From: Yoonia sp. F2084L
GTDB lineage: Bacteria > Pseudomonadota > Alphaproteobacteria > Rhodobacterales > Rhodobacteraceae
NCBI RefSeq assembly: GCF_023015625.1
Contig: NZ_JALKAH010000001.1
Span: 1-64,000 of the forward strand
Direction: 5' to 3'
DNA: 64,000 nt
Part shown: positions 16,771 through 27,273 of the stretch, piece after piece
Layout of the letters: the number at the start of each line of letters is the position of its first letter
Numbering within the stretch: the first letter of the stretch is position 1
Made by a program: the position numbers and the translations under genes
Notes under the pieces: model-generated
Seen by the model: the letters and a program-made list of their open reading frames with translations, nothing else
Database searches by the model: none
Told to the model about the DNA's origin: nothing

Positions 16771-17864
16771 CTGCGCCGCTTTTGATTATCGCGGCCGGTG
16801 GGACCGGTGGGCATATGTTTCCCGCGCAGGCCCTGGCTGAGGCGATGTTGGAGAAAGGCTGGCGCGTACGCCTATCGACTGATGCACGCGGCGCGCACTA
16901 TGCCGGCGGCTTTCCTGACGCGGTTGAGGTCAGCGTTGTTGGCAGTGCGACTTTTGCCCGTGGTGGCACTTTGCAAAAGCTTCTGGTGCCACTTCGGATA
17001 TTGGGCGGCGTCGGTGCCGCCAAATGGCGCATGTTTCGTGATCGCCCGACCGTCGTTGTGGGCTTTGGGGGCTATCCTGCAATCCCGGCAATGTCAGCGG
17101 CTTGGGCGTTGCGCATTCCGCGTATGATCCATGAACAAAACGGGGTTTTGGGTCGGGTGAACCAGCTTTTCGCCAAGCGTGTGCATCAGATTGCCTGCGG
17201 CACATGGCCCACGGAATTGCCCGGCGGTGTCGAAGGTGTTCATACCGGCAACCCCGTGCGCGCTGCTATTTTGGAACAAGAGCGATCGCCTTATATTCCG
17301 CCGGGGGATTACCCGATGTCGATCTTGGTCATGGGCGGCTCTCAGGGCGCGCGTGTCATGTCGGATGTTGTGCCGCCAGCAATAGCCGCGTTGCCCGAAC
17401 ATATCCGGCGCAATATCCGAGTAAGCCATCAGGCACGTCCGGAAGACCTTAAGCGGGTGAAAGAGTTCTATGAAAACGAGATGGTCACCGCAGAGGTGCA
17501 GACCTTCTTTGATGATGTGCCGCGCCGCATGGCGGATGCGCAATTGGTGATTTCCCGCTCGGGTGCGTCGACTGTCGCCGACGTCAGCGTGATTGGCCGC
17601 CCGGCGATCTGGGTGCCCTACGCAGGTGCCATTCGCGATGAGCAGACAGCCAACGCGCGTCAGTTGGTCGATGCAGGGGCTGCTGTGATCATGACAGAGG
17701 CCGAATTTGAGGTGGCACCGCTGGCCGAGAAGCTGACCGAACTGCTGTCGGACGAGAAGCGCATGCTGCAAATGTCCATAGCGGCCGTATCCTGCGGCGT
17801 GCCGGACGCCACGGAGCGGCTTGTACAATTGGTTGAAAATCTGGCAGAGGCAGGCAAAAGATGA
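16767..17864 (+). CDS. murG: UDP-GlcNAc:lipid I N-acetylglucosaminyltransferase
   Basis: The 365-residue peripheral membrane GT28 enzyme converts lipid I to lipid II. GGTGGH at 11-16 binds the lipid/diphosphate; [11 protein letters not shown] and [11 protein letters not shown] follow; [12 protein letters not shown] begins the C-terminal donor domain. The frame stays open upstream, but ATG 16767 overlapping the ftsW stop gives the standard N-terminus. The track's longer version would run 103 codons into ftsW. Confidence 0.95.
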   Translation: MTAPLLIIAAGGTGGHMFPAQALAEAMLEKGWRVRLSTDARGAHYAGGFPDAVEVSVVGSATFARGGTLQKLLVPLRILGGVGAAKWRMFRDRPTVVVGFGGYPAIPAMSAAWALRIPRMIHEQNGVLGRVNQLFAKRVHQIACGTWPTELPGGVEGVHTGNPVRAAILEQERSPYIPPGDYPMSILVMGGSQGARVMSDVVPPAIAALPEHIRRNIRVSHQARPEDLKRVKEFYENEMVTAEVQTFFDDVPRRMADAQLVISRSGASTVADVSVIGRPAIWVPYAGAIRDEQTANARQLVDAGAAVIMTEAEFEVAPLAEKLTELLSDEKRMLQMSIAAVSCGVPDATERLVQLVENLAEAGKR

Positions 17865-17881
17865 TGGATGGGGACCTGAAG

Positions 17882-19279
17882 ATGAATGCAGCAACGAAAC
17901 TGCCCCTTGATATAGGCCCGATTCATTTTGTGGGCATCGGCGGCATCGGCATGTCCGGCATCGCCGAGGTTTTGCTGAACCACGGCTATACGGTGCAGGG
18001 GTCTGACCTGAAGGCGTCGAAAATTACCGATCGTCTGAAATCGCTGGGTGCGATCATCTACGAAGGTCAGCGGGCCGAGAACCTTGAAGGCGCAGAAGTT
18101 GTGGTGATTTCCTCTGCCATTAAACCGGGCAATCCTGAGTTGGATGAAGCCCGCGCCAAGGGCCTGCCCGTTGTGCGCCGGGCCGAGATGCTGGCTGAGT
18201 TGATGCGCCTGAAGTCGAATGTTGCCGTTGCGGGGACGCATGGCAAGACGACGACGACCACAATGGTTGCCGCATTGCTGGATGAAGGTGAGATTGATCC
18301 GACTGTCATCAATGGCGGCATCATCCACGCCTATGGCTCAAACGCCCGGATGGGGCAGGGCGAGTGGATGGTGGTTGAAGCTGATGAGAGCGACGGCACC
18401 TTTAATCGCCTGCCCGCGACCATTGCGATTGTGACGAACATTGACCCCGAACACATGGAGCACTGGGGAACGGAAGAGGCGCTGCATCGGGGTTTTTATG
18501 ATTTTGTGTCCAATATCCCGTTTTATGGCCTGGCCGTATGCTGCACCGATGATCCTGATGTGCAATCGCTGGTGGGCAAGATCACGGATCGTCGCGTTGT
18601 GACCTACGGCTTTAATGCGCAGGCTGATGTTCGGGCGCTGAACCTGACATATAAGGCGGGTGTTGCGCATTTTGATATCGCGTTGCAAGCAGAGGATGCG
18701 GTGATTGAAGGTTGTGAACTTCCGATGCCGGGGGACCACAATGTCTCAAACGCGCTCTCTGCTGTGGCGGTCGCCCGCCATTTGGGCATGAAAAAAGATG
18801 AGATCCGTGCAGCTCTTAAGGGCTTTAAAGGGGTCAACCGCCGCTTTACCAAAGTGGGTGAAGTCGATGGCGTGACGATTATTGATGACTACGGGCACCA
18901 CCCGGTTGAGATCGCAGCGGTGCTGAAAGCAGCACGCCAAGCAACCGAAGGCCGTGTCATTGCAGTACACCAGCCGCACCGGTTTACGCGGCTGTCGCAT
19001 CACTTTGACGAGTTTTGCGCATGCTTCAATGACGCTGATGTTGTCGGTGTCGCCGAGGTGTTTTCGGCCGGCGAAGAACCGATTGAAGGGGCCAGTCATC
19101 GTGATCTGGTTGCTGGTCTCATTCGCCACGGTCACCGCCATGCGCGCACGGTCGAGTCAGAGGATGATCTGGAGCGTTTGGTCCGCGAACAGGCCAAGCC
19201 GGGTGATATGGTGGTCTGTCTTGGGGCCGGTACGATCAGTGCCTGGGCCAATGGATTGCCTGCCCGTCTTAAGGCGTGA
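17882..19279 (+). CDS. murC: UDP-MurNAc:L-alanine ligase
   Basis: The 465-residue ligase starts the stem peptide by adding L-Ala to UDP-MurNAc. [16 protein letters not shown] is the N-terminal nucleotide loop, GTHGKTTTT the ATP loop and [10 protein letters not shown] the C-terminal signature. I chose ATG 17882 (MNAATKLP), preceded by GGGGAC; ATG 17861, overlapping the murG stop, is also possible and adds seven residues. It shares bases with the GTG start of the next gene. Confidence 0.94.
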   Translation: MNAATKLPLDIGPIHFVGIGGIGMSGIAEVLLNHGYTVQGSDLKASKITDRLKSLGAIIYEGQRAENLEGAEVVVISSAIKPGNPELDEARAKGLPVVRRAEMLAELMRLKSNVAVAGTHGKTTTTTMVAALLDEGEIDPTVINGGIIHAYGSNARMGQGEWMVVEADESDGTFNRLPATIAIVTNIDPEHMEHWGTEEALHRGFYDFVSNIPFYGLAVCCTDDPDVQSLVGKITDRRVVTYGFNAQADVRALNLTYKAGVAHFDIALQAEDAVIEGCELPMPGDHNVSNALSAVAVARHLGMKKDEIRAALKGFKGVNRRFTKVGEVDGVTIIDDYGHHPVEIAAVLKAARQATEGRVIAVHQPHRFTRLSHHFDEFCACFNDADVVGVAEVFSAGEEPIEGASHRDLVAGLIRHGHRHARTVESEDDLERLVREQAKPGDMVVCLGAGTISAWANGLPARLKA

Positions 19280-19524
19280 ATGACCCCATTATCCTGATTG
19301 GTCTTTGGGTGGTCCTTGCCTTTGTGATGGCCGCATTTCCATCAAACGATAACCATTGGCGGCGGGCTTATGTGTTAATCGCTGTCGGTGTGCCGCTATT
19401 GATCTGGATATTCTGGCAGCACGGCGTTTGGTTTGGTCTGCTTGGTTTGATCGCTGGTTGCTCGGTTCTGCGCTGGCCGGTGTATTTCGTTTGGCGTTGG
19501 ATCAAGCAAAGGATCACGAGGTGA
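19276..19524 (+). CDS. DUF2484-type small membrane protein
   Basis: An 82-residue protein with three predicted hydrophobic segments and a basic C-terminus ([10 protein letters not shown]). Its position between murC and murB and its sequence type match DUF2484 proteins of Rhodobacterales dcw clusters (recalled, not searched). It begins at GTG 19276 overlapping the murC stop, so it is translationally coupled. The function is unknown. Confidence 0.7.
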   Translation: MNDPIILIGLWVVLAFVMAAFPSNDNHWRRAYVLIAVGVPLLIWIFWQHGVWFGLLGLIAGCSVLRWPVYFVWRWIKQRITR

Positions 19525-19528
19525 AGGT

Positions 19529-19816
19529 ATGACACAACTGATCGTTTTTGGTGGCATGTTGACCTGTGCAATGGTGCCCTTTGCGTTGCTCACATGGTTA
19601 ATGCGGTCGGGGCAAATCGGGCTGTCCATGACGATCATGTCCGTGATCGGGGCGACATTGGTGATTTTCATTTATGCCAGTGGGCGACCCTTTGGGATTG
19701 ATCCGCTTTTTGCGATGACAGTTGCGATGCTTGCCTGTGTGCCAGCACTATTGGGCAGTACCGCAGGGGCCCTTCTGGGGTGGCTTTTGCGGCGGCAAGA
19801 CGACCGGCAAGTCTAG
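19529..19816 (+). CDS. Small membrane protein of unknown function
   Basis: A 95-residue, very hydrophobic protein with about three membrane helices (roughly 5-25, 32-50 and 60-86) and a charged tail RRQDDRQV. A good GAGG ribosome-binding site precedes ATG 19529, four bases after the previous stop. I do not recognise a family. Its place among cell-wall genes suggests co-expression with them. Confidence 0.7.
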   Translation: MTQLIVFGGMLTCAMVPFALLTWLMRSGQIGLSMTIMSVIGATLVIFIYASGRPFGIDPLFAMTVAMLACVPALLGSTAGALLGWLLRRQDDRQV

Positions 19817-19843
19817 TATATTCTCCAACAGAAAGAAAATACT

Positions 19844-19886
19844 TGAACAATGTTCACATTTTGGCTAGGTACATGAACATTGTTCA
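19844..19886 (+). promoter_or_regulatory. Two palindromic operator-like sites before a small membrane gene
   Basis: TGAACAATGTTCA (19844-19856) and TGAACATTGTTCA (19874-19886) differ only at the central base. Their centres are 30 bases apart, close to three helical turns. TTGAAC (19843-19848) and TAGGTA 17 bases later could form a promoter overlapped by the sites. An AAGGAG ribosome-binding site follows at once. This looks like a regulated internal promoter in the dcw cluster. The regulator is not identifiable, and the spacing does not match the alphaproteobacterial LexA box (GTTC-N7-GTTC). Confidence 0.6.
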
Positions 19887-19901
19887 CAAAGGAGAAGAAT
19901 C

Positions 19902-20192
19902 ATGCATGGCGAAGAACTGGTAATTTTCGGAGTTCCACTGGCGGTGTTTTTGGCGTCGCTGTTCACATGTTTTTCGTTTGGCAAACAGCGATACAAAAAG
20001 GGGTTGGTCACGATCGGCCTGCTGTTGCTGGGCTTTACAGTTGCGATGTTATTTGGAATCGGAGCATCATCCGGTTGGGACGGGCTGATATATCTGTTTG
20101 CGCTGATCGGCATCGGTGCCCCTGCCGGGGTGGGCGCATTGCTAGGCGGGTTGGTCGGCTGGTTTAAAAAGGAAAAGACAGTAGATGCTTAA
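19902..20192 (+). CDS. Small membrane protein under a palindromic operator
   Basis: A 96-residue protein with about three hydrophobic segments, a Gly-rich third one ([19 protein letters not shown]) and a charged tail [15 protein letters not shown] lies a few bases before ATG 19902. It overlaps the murB start by eight bases, so its induction would also raise murB translation. I do not recognise a family; a membrane stress or envelope role is only a guess from context. Confidence 0.7.
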   Translation: MHGEELVIFGVPLAVFLASLFTCFSFGKQRYKKGLVTIGLLLLGFTVAMLFGIGASSGWDGLIYLFALIGIGAPAGVGALLGGLVGWFKKEKTVDA

Positions 20193-21123
20193 GCTTCCAA
20201 CGGTGCGCGGCACCTTGACTGCGCACCGGCCTCTTGCGGATTTGACGTGGATGCGCGTTGGCGGACCTGCCGAGGTTTTGTTTCAGCCCGCTGATATTGA
20301 TGATTTGTCCGCGTTTCTGGCAGCGCTCGACCCGTCTATTCCGGTGTTTCCGATGGGTGTGGGCAGCAATCTTATCGTCCGTGACGGCGGCATCTCTGGT
20401 GTTGTGATCCGCATGGGGCGAGGCTTTAACGGGATTGAGATACACGGAAACGAAGTGATTGCAGGTGCGGCCGCTCTTGATGCCCACGCTGCGCGCAAGG
20501 CCGCAGATGCTGGGCTTGATCTGACCTTCTTGCGTACCATTCCTGGTACCATCGGCGGGGCAGTGCGCATGAACGCCGGGTGTTACGGCACATATATCGC
20601 CGATGTCCTGACATCTGTCACAGTTGTTTTGCGTGATGGCACCGTCAGTGAAATTGGCGTTGATGCGCTGCAACTTGCCTACCGCCAAAGCGTATTGCCT
20701 GATGGCGCGGTGATTGTTTCTGCGCGGTTGTCGCCACCTGCGGCGGATCCCACGGCGCTGCATCAACGTATGACAGATCAGCTTGCAAAACGTGACGAAA
20801 CCCAACCCACCAAGGACCGAACCGCTGGGTCAACCTTCCGCAATCCTGCTGGTTTTTCTTCGACCGGGCAGGCGGATGACGTACATGACCTGAAGGCCTG
20901 GAAGGTCATTGATAACGCCGAGATGCGCGGCGCGCGCATTGGTGGTGCCGTCATGAACACCAAGCATTCCAACTTTCTGACCAATGCGGGGGACGCCACC
21001 GCCGCCGACCTTGAGGATTTGGGCGAGTTGGTGCGGAAAAAGGTTTACGCTAGCCAAGGGATTGAGCTACAATGGGAAATTAAGCGGGTCGGTCATCGTC
21101 TGGGTGAAGACACCGCAAAATAA
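20185..21123 (+). CDS. murB: UDP-N-acetylenolpyruvoylglucosamine reductase
   Basis: The 312-residue FAD/NADPH enzyme makes UDP-MurNAc. [12 protein letters not shown] is the FAD-binding loop, [19 protein letters not shown] the central signature, and AGSTFRNP carries the catalytic serine that protonates the intermediate. The ATG lies within the end of the preceding small membrane gene. Confidence 0.95.
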   Translation: MLKLPTVRGTLTAHRPLADLTWMRVGGPAEVLFQPADIDDLSAFLAALDPSIPVFPMGVGSNLIVRDGGISGVVIRMGRGFNGIEIHGNEVIAGAAALDAHAARKAADAGLDLTFLRTIPGTIGGAVRMNAGCYGTYIADVLTSVTVVLRDGTVSEIGVDALQLAYRQSVLPDGAVIVSARLSPPAADPTALHQRMTDQLAKRDETQPTKDRTAGSTFRNPAGFSSTGQADDVHDLKAWKVIDNAEMRGARIGGAVMNTKHSNFLTNAGDATAADLEDLGELVRKKVYASQGIELQWEIKRVGHRLGEDTAK

Positions 21124-21204
21124 CAGGCCAAAATGGTCATGACCTTAGGCAAAGGTCGCAATAAATGACGGGTCGCAAAAGGCCCGCGTAAAAGGCGGTA
21201 GGGT

Positions 21205-22119
21205 ATGTCGAGCAGGACAAACCCGAAAGTTGTTGTCCTTATGGGCGGCCCCTCAGCGGAACGCGAAGTTTCGCTAAGCTCGGGCCGTGAATGTGCGGCA
21301 GCTTTGCGGGAAGCGCAATGTGAGGTGATCGAGGTCGATGCAGGCCGCGATGTCGCTGCGCGTCTGATCGAGATTGCCCCAGATGTTGTCTTTAATGCCC
21401 TGCATGGTCGCTGGGGCGAAGATGGTGCGATCCAGGGCATCCTTGAATGGTTGCAAATCCCATACACGCACTCGGGTATTCTGGCTTCGGCGCTGACGCT
21501 GGATAAGCAGCGGACGAAGGACGTTTATCGCAAGGTTGGCCTGCCTGTTGTTGATAGCATCTTGGCTGCTGCCGATGATGTCCGCGCAGCCCACGTCATG
21601 CCGCCGCCTTATGTGGTGAAGCCCTACAACGAAGGTTCCAGCGTCGGTATTTACATCGTTAACAAAGACGCCAACGGCCCGCCGCAACTGGCCGATGATA
21701 TGCCAGATGAGGTGATGGTCGAAGCTTTCGCGCCGGGCCGCGAGTTGACGACGACCGTCATGGGTGATCGTGCTTTGACGGTCACGGATATCATCACCGA
21801 CGGGTGGTACGACTATCACGCGAAATACGCCCCCGGCGGTTCCCGCCATGAATTACCCGCCGATATCCCCGCCGAGATTTTCGATGCTTGCATGGATTAC
21901 GCCGTGCGCGCCCACGACGCGCTTGGTTGTCGCGGTGTGAGCCGCACCGATTTCCGTTGGGATGAGGCGCGCGGTTTGGACGGCCTGATCCTGTTAGAGA
22001 CGAATACCCAGCCCGGTATGACGCCCACATCACTCACGCCTGAACAGGCGGCACATGTGGGCGTCAGCTTTCCCGAGCTTTGCCGTTGGATGGTGGAGGA
22101 CGCGTCATGCGATCGCTGA
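21205..22119 (+). CDS. ddl: D-alanine-D-alanine ligase
   Basis: The 304-residue ATP-grasp enzyme joins two D-Ala residues for MurF. LMGGPSAEREVSLSSG is the N-terminal signature, YNEGSSVGIYIV the ATP-grasp loop, and LLETNTQPGMTPTSLTPEQA the metal- and substrate-binding C-terminus. An 81-base gap separates it from murB. It overlaps ftsQ by 13 bases. Confidence 0.95.
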   Translation: MSSRTNPKVVVLMGGPSAEREVSLSSGRECAAALREAQCEVIEVDAGRDVAARLIEIAPDVVFNALHGRWGEDGAIQGILEWLQIPYTHSGILASALTLDKQRTKDVYRKVGLPVVDSILAAADDVRAAHVMPPPYVVKPYNEGSSVGIYIVNKDANGPPQLADDMPDEVMVEAFAPGRELTTTVMGDRALTVTDIITDGWYDYHAKYAPGGSRHELPADIPAEIFDACMDYAVRAHDALGCRGVSRTDFRWDEARGLDGLILLETNTQPGMTPTSLTPEQAAHVGVSFPELCRWMVEDASCDR

Positions 22120-23006
22120 TCCGCCGCACAGTTGTCGACGCTCCGCGCCGCGATCCCGCGCCATCGCGGCTCGACTATCGTTATCAGCGGTTGATGCTGA
22201 CGCCCGGGTTCCGCGCCTCGGTGCGGATTGGTGTGCCGATTGTCCTGATCCTGACGATTGCGGGCTCTTGGTTTTCGCAGCCAGAGAACCGTGCAGAGTT
22301 GGCCGCGACAATTGAGGAAACCAAACAGGATTTCCAGCAACGCCCGCAATTCATGGTGCAGACCATGAACCTTTCAGGCGGTGATCTGGAGATAGCGGCG
22401 CAAGTCTCGGCTTTGTTGCCGCGGGAATTTCCGGTCTCATCCTTTGATCTTGATCTGGAAAAAATCCGTGCTGATATCGAAGCGCTGGACCCCATCAAAT
22501 CGGCCAGCGTGCGGGTCGGGCAGGGTGGCGCGCTTGAGGTGGCGTTGACCCCGCGTGTTCCTGTTGCCCTATGGCGTGACGGGGCGACGTTGCGCCTGAT
22601 TGATGCTGATGGCGTGCAATCCGGTCAGATTACTGCGCGTGCAGACCGCCTTGATCTGCCGCTAATCGCGGGTGACGGGGCCGAAGACAACATCGACGAG
22701 GCGCTGAACCTTTTTGCGGCGGCCGGTCCTTTGATCGACCGGGTCCGCGGATTGGTCCGCATGGGCGAGCGGCGTTGGGACATGGTTTTGGATCGCGATC
22801 AACGCATCCTCCTGCCGTCTGAGGGTGCTGTCGCAGCACTGGACCGGGTGATCGCGCTCAATGACGCTCAAGACATGCTGAACCGTGATGTGGCCGTTGT
22901 CGATATGCGTAATGCCCACAGGCCAACGCTGCGCATGAATGAAGAGGCAGCCACCGCGCTGCGTCGGGTCAATACAACAACAATTGAAGATAGGGCAGAT
23001 AACTGA
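22107..23006 (+). CDS. ftsQ: Cell division protein FtsQ
   Basis: The 299-residue bitopic divisome protein has a cytoplasmic N-terminus, one membrane helix (about 41-58), a POTRA domain (about 85-160, starting near FMVQTMNLSGG) and the FtsQ beta domain. It recruits FtsL/FtsB. ATG 22107 is preceded by a strong GGTGGAGGA site; an upstream ATG at 22080 is less likely. Its stop overlaps the ftsA start. Confidence 0.9.
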   Translation: MRSLIRRTVVDAPRRDPAPSRLDYRYQRLMLTPGFRASVRIGVPIVLILTIAGSWFSQPENRAELAATIEETKQDFQQRPQFMVQTMNLSGGDLEIAAQVSALLPREFPVSSFDLDLEKIRADIEALDPIKSASVRVGQGGALEVALTPRVPVALWRDGATLRLIDADGVQSGQITARADRLDLPLIAGDGAEDNIDEALNLFAAAGPLIDRVRGLVRMGERRWDMVLDRDQRILLPSEGAVAALDRVIALNDAQDMLNRDVAVVDMRNAHRPTLRMNEEAATALRRVNTTTIEDRADN

Positions 23007-24340
23007 TGGGCGATCTATACGACAGCCAACGGGCAATGCGGCAAATGCGTAAAGCGGCGATGCAGCGGGGCGTGGTGGCCATTCTGGATGTCGGCACATC
23101 CAAGATCGCGTGTCTGGTACTGCGTTTTGATGGACCTGAACAGTTTCGCAGCAGCGATGGCATTGGCTCGCTCGCCGGACAATCGCAGTTTCGCGTGATT
23201 GGTGCGGCGACCACTCGTTCGCGCGGTGTGCGCTTTGGTGAAGTGGATGCGATGCAGGAAACAGAGCGCGCGATCCGGACTGCCGTGCAAGCCGCACAAA
23301 AGATGGCAAACGTGCGCGTGGATCATGTGATTGCCTGTTTGTCTGGCGCTCGCCCACGGTCTTACGGCCTCGATGGCACGCTTGATGTGTCGGGTGGTAC
23401 TGTGACCGAACAGGATATCAGTCAGGTCATGGCGTCTTGCGATGTGCCTGATTACGGCGCGGACCGAGAAGTGCTTCATGCGCAACCGGTGAATTTTGCA
23501 TTGGATCATCGCTCTGGTTTGGCGGACCCACGCGGGCAAATCGGGAATGTGCTGAAGACGGATATGCACATGCTGACCGTTGATGCACATGCGATTGAGA
23601 ACATCTTTTACTGCATCAAACGCTGCGATCTTGAACTCGCCGGGCTGGCCTCGTCGGCCTATGTGTCGGGCATGTCATCGCTTGTTGAGGACGAGCAGGA
23701 ACTGGGCGCGGCTTGTATTGATCTGGGGGGCGGGTCCACGGGCATTTCGGTCTTCATGAAAAAGCATATGATCTACGCGGATTCTGTGCGCATGGGCGGT
23801 GAACATGTGACCTCTGACATCTCGATGGGTTTGCAAATTCCCGCGAACACGGCCGAGCGGATCAAGACATTCTATGGTGGCGTTATGGCCACCGGTATGG
23901 ATGATCGGGAAATGATCGAGATCGGTGGTGATACCGGAGATTGGGAGCATGACCGGCGCACCGTCAGCCGGGCAGAGCTTATCGGGATCATGCGGCCGCG
24001 CGTTGAAGAAATTTTGGAAGAGGTGCGCGAGCGTCTGGATGCGTCGGGGTTCGAACATCTGCCAAGTCAGCAGATTGTTCTGACGGGGGGTGGCAGTCAA
24101 ATTCCGGGTCTTGATGGTCTGGCCAGCAAAATCCTTGGGCAGCAGGTGCGTCTGGGGCGGCCGCTGCGCGTGCAGGGTTTGCCACAAGCCGCAATCGGAC
24201 CGGCATTCTCCAGCGCAGTTGGCCTCACACTCTTTGCAGCAAACCCACAAGACGAATGGTGGGATTTTGAAATTCCCGCAGATCGTTATCCGGCCAAATC
24301 GCTGAAACGGGCCGTGAAATGGTTTAAAGACAACTGGTAA
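23006..24340 (+). CDS. ftsA: Cell division protein FtsA
   Basis: This 444-residue actin-fold ATPase tethers FtsZ to the membrane. VAILDVGTSKIACLVL is the phosphate-1 motif, IDLGGGSTGISVF the phosphate-2 motif and VLTGGGSQIPGL the adenosine motif. The C-terminal KSLKRAVKWFKDNW is the amphipathic membrane-targeting helix. A 176-base gap follows before ftsZ. Confidence 0.95.
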   Translation: MGDLYDSQRAMRQMRKAAMQRGVVAILDVGTSKIACLVLRFDGPEQFRSSDGIGSLAGQSQFRVIGAATTRSRGVRFGEVDAMQETERAIRTAVQAAQKMANVRVDHVIACLSGARPRSYGLDGTLDVSGGTVTEQDISQVMASCDVPDYGADREVLHAQPVNFALDHRSGLADPRGQIGNVLKTDMHMLTVDAHAIENIFYCIKRCDLELAGLASSAYVSGMSSLVEDEQELGAACIDLGGGSTGISVFMKKHMIYADSVRMGGEHVTSDISMGLQIPANTAERIKTFYGGVMATGMDDREMIEIGGDTGDWEHDRRTVSRAELIGIMRPRVEEILEEVRERLDASGFEHLPSQQIVLTGGGSQIPGLDGLASKILGQQVRLGRPLRVQGLPQAAIGPAFSSAVGLTLFAANPQDEWWDFEIPADRYPAKSLKRAVKWFKDNW

Positions 24341-24516
24341 TGCGCAATATCTTGCTGATCTGTCGATATCCGGCGGAATAAGGCAAATTTTTGTCCAGAT
24401 TTGGTGGATATTTTGTGTTTTTGTCGTGACCTTTGTGCATCACTTCGTTAATGTGAGTCCCAATAAGCAGTAAACGCCCGCGGGCACGGGCAAATAAAAA
24501 ACAGGCGGATCGAGTT

Positions 24517-26133
24517 ATGACATTGAATCTCTCCCTACCGGGGCACGAAGAACTGAAGCCACGCATCACCGTTTTCGGTGTGGGCGGCGCTGGCGGCAAC
24601 GCTGTGAACAACATGATCGAGCAAGAGCTTGATGGCACGGAGTTCGTGGTTGCAAATACTGATGCGCAGGCGCTGCAACAGTCGCGCGCGACGGCGAAAA
24701 TCCAGATGGGTTTGAAAGTGACCGAAGGTTTGGGCGCAGGCGCACGGGCAACCGTTGGTGCCGCTGCTGCCGAAGAAAGTATTGAACAGATTGTTGATCA
24801 CCTTGCTGGTGCGCACATGTGCTTCATCACCGCAGGTATGGGTGGGGGAACCGGAACAGGTGCCGCACCCATCATCGCACAAGCCGCCCGCGAGTTGGGT
24901 GTTCTGACCGTTGGTGTTGTGACCAAGCCCTTCCAGTTCGAAGGTGCAAAGCGCATGAAGCAAGCGGAAGAAGGCGTTGATGCGCTTCAGAAAGTTGTCG
25001 ATACGCTGATTATCATTCCGAACCAGAACCTTTTCCGTCTGGCCAATGAAAACACGACCTTTACCGAAGCCTTCGCACTTGCTGATGACGTTCTTTACCA
25101 AGGCGTAAAAGGTGTGACCGACCTGATGGTCCGTCCTGGTCTGATCAACCTCGACTTTGCAGATGTCCGTGCCGTGATGGATGAAATGGGCAAAGCGATG
25201 ATGGGCACCGGCGAAGCTGACGGTGAAAACCGCGCTGTTCAAGCCGCTGAAAAAGCCATTGCGAACCCACTTTTGGATGAGATCTCGCTCGAAGGTGCAA
25301 AAGGCGTGCTGATCAACATTACCGGTGGTTATGATCTGACACTGTTTGAACTTGATGAAGCCGCCAACAAGATCCGCGAAAAGGTGGATGGTGATGCGAA
25401 CATCATCGTCGGCTCCACGTTGGATACTGGCATGGAAGGCAAGATGCGCGTGTCTGTTGTGGCGACGGGTATCGACGCGTTGGAGAAGTCGACAGAAACG
25501 CCTGTGCCGCGCCGCTCAATGGCCGCACCACTCGCACCTGTCGCTGAAGTTGAAGAGATAGCCCAAACACCGCGGCCGGAAGTAGCCGCTGTTGCAGCAG
25601 TCGCTGAGCCAGCATCCGCGCCTGCGCCACAAGAGCGTACATTGTTCGAAAATCTGGATGTGCCAGCACCGCAGCCAGCCGCAGCTTACCAGCCACAGCC
25701 TGCGCCTCAACCTGCTCCGGCTCCGCAAGCGGTAGAGACCAACGATTTGCCGCCCCCCGCCTATACACCGCGTGCTGAGCCAGCACTGACTGAGGCAGAT
25801 AACTTTGTGGCACCCCGCGCAGCCGCCCCGGGCACACCTTCACCGGAAGCGCTGGCCCGTTTGCAAGCGGCCGTCAGCCGTGTGCCGAATAGTGAAGCCC
25901 CCCAGCAGCAACCACAGGCAGCCGCCGCTGCACCAGTGGCCAGCGAGGCGGACAAACCGCGCTTTGGGATCAACTCTTTGATCAACCGGATGACCGGTGC
26001 TCAGACTGACGGCGCACAGCAGCAACCTGCACGCACACAGCCACAAGTCACGGCGTTGCATCAGGAGCCTGAGCACGGTGACGATCAGGAAAAGATCGAA
26101 ATTCCGGCATTCCTGCGCCGTCAAGCAAACTAA
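24517..26133 (+). CDS. ftsZ: Cell division protein FtsZ with a long C-terminal linker
   Basis: This tubulin-like GTPase forms the Z-ring. [12 protein letters not shown] is the tubulin signature loop and NTDAQAL an early nucleotide contact. At 538 residues it is much longer than E. coli FtsZ (383). The extra length is a Pro/Ala/Gln-rich disordered linker (about 320-515). The C-terminal peptide [12 protein letters not shown] binds FtsA and other partners. A 176-base upstream gap may hold a dedicated promoter. A terminator follows. Confidence 0.97.
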   Translation: MTLNLSLPGHEELKPRITVFGVGGAGGNAVNNMIEQELDGTEFVVANTDAQALQQSRATAKIQMGLKVTEGLGAGARATVGAAAAEESIEQIVDHLAGAHMCFITAGMGGGTGTGAAPIIAQAARELGVLTVGVVTKPFQFEGAKRMKQAEEGVDALQKVVDTLIIIPNQNLFRLANENTTFTEAFALADDVLYQGVKGVTDLMVRPGLINLDFADVRAVMDEMGKAMMGTGEADGENRAVQAAEKAIANPLLDEISLEGAKGVLINITGGYDLTLFELDEAANKIREKVDGDANIIVGSTLDTGMEGKMRVSVVATGIDALEKSTETPVPRRSMAAPLAPVAEVEEIAQTPRPEVAAVAAVAEPASAPAPQERTLFENLDVPAPQPAAAYQPQPAPQPAPAPQAVETNDLPPPAYTPRAEPALTEADNFVAPRAAAPGTPSPEALARLQAAVSRVPNSEAPQQQPQAAAAAPVASEADKPRFGINSLINRMTGAQTDGAQQQPARTQPQVTALHQEPEHGDDQEKIEIPAFLRRQAN

Positions 26134-26176
26134 ACCCGGCAAACCTGATGCATTGACGTCACGTTTGTATGGCAAG

Positions 26177-26208
26177 AAAGGTCGCCGTTTGGCGGCCTTT
26201 TTTCTTTT
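26177..26208 (+). terminator. Rho-independent terminator after ftsZ
   Basis: AAAGGTCGCC pairs with GGCGGCCTTT (one G-T wobble) around a GTTT loop and is followed by a T-rich run. It ends the main division transcript before lpxC. Confidence 0.85.
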
Positions 26209-26355
26209 GTTTTGAATGGGTTAAAAATGAGGCCTTACGAATGCCACAGTTTGTGACAGCCATGTTTCAGACCGTTGTAAAGAGTGAGTTGAGACATCAG
26301 CGGTAGCACCCTAGTTGGGTTGCAGGGACGAAAATGCTGTGAAGGCGAAACACGC

Positions 26356-27273
26356 GTGCAAACGACACTGAAATCTGACGTCATTTTTGAGGGCACTGGT
26401 TTGCACTCTGGCGAAGCTGTGCGTGTTGTTCTGCATCCTGCGTCGGCGAATACGGGCATTGTGTTCCGCCGCACCGATGTTGCTGGTTTTCCAACGCTCC
26501 TTGCTGATTTCCGCGATGTGATTGTCTCACCGCTGAATACCCGGCTCAGCAATGCAGACGGCGTGACTGTTTCAACGATCGAACATTTGATGGCAGCGCT
26601 TGCCGGTTGTGGCGTTCATAACGCGTTGATCGACATTGATGGCCCCGAAGTGCCGATATTGGATGGCAGCGCCGCAAGCTTCGTGCGTGGTATTGTAAAG
26701 GCGGGTTTGACCCGGCTCTCTGCTCCTTTGCGCGCTATCGAGATATTGCGCGAAGTCGAAGTGTCGGATGGTGATGCCACAGCAAAGCTGGCGCCTGCTA
26801 CGACCCTGCAGATTGATTTCGAAATTGAGTTCAAGGATGCCGCGATTGGCCGTCAGAAGAAGACACTGAACATGGCAAACGGTGCCTTTGTGCGCGAGCT
26901 GTGTGACAGCCGTACGTTCTGCCGTTCTGCTGACGTTGATGCGATGCATGCCAATGGTCTTGCGTTGGGTGGTTCCGTTGAAAACGCAGTTGTCGTTGAT
27001 GGCGACAAGGTTTTGACACCGGGTGGCCTGCGCCATGCCGATGAAGCTGTGCGCCACAAGATGCTTGATGCACTGGGTGATCTTTACACTGCTGGCGCGC
27101 CGATCCTTGGCCGCTACACTGGATCGCGGGCTGGGCATGCGATGACGAACAAGCTTTTGCGGGCGTTGTTTGATCAGCCGGATGCGTGGCGTTTTGTGCA
27201 ATGTGACGTGAAAATTGCGGCACGTTTGCCCGGCGTTGGCGTCAGCGCCGCCGATCTGGATGCTGTCGCTTAG
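26356..27273 (+). CDS. lpxC: UDP-3-O-acyl-N-acetylglucosamine deacetylase
   Basis: The 305-residue zinc enzyme carries out the committed step of lipid A synthesis. STIEHLMAAL and HKMLDALGDL carry the zinc ligands (two His and one Asp), and GTGLHSG begins the substrate groove. I chose GTG 26356 because the protein then starts VQTTLKS, like other LpxC proteins, with GAAGG upstream. A TTG at 26320 would add 12 residues. Length equals the E. coli enzyme. Confidence 0.95.
   Translation: MQTTLKSDVIFEGTGLHSGEAVRVVLHPASANTGIVFRRTDVAGFPTLLADFRDVIVSPLNTRLSNADGVTVSTIEHLMAALAGCGVHNALIDIDGPEVPILDGSAASFVRGIVKAGLTRLSAPLRAIEILREVEVSDGDATAKLAPATTLQIDFEIEFKDAAIGRQKKTLNMANGAFVRELCDSRTFCRSADVDAMHANGLALGGSVENAVVVDGDKVLTPGGLRHADEAVRHKMLDALGDLYTAGAPILGRYTGSRAGHAMTNKLLRALFDQPDAWRFVQCDVKIAARLPGVGVSAADLDAVA

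Noticed and set aside
19844..19886. LexA (SOS) operator
   Set aside because: Alphaproteobacterial LexA binds direct repeats GTTC-N7-GTTC; here the half-sites are inverted with a three-base centre, and the genes are not SOS-like.
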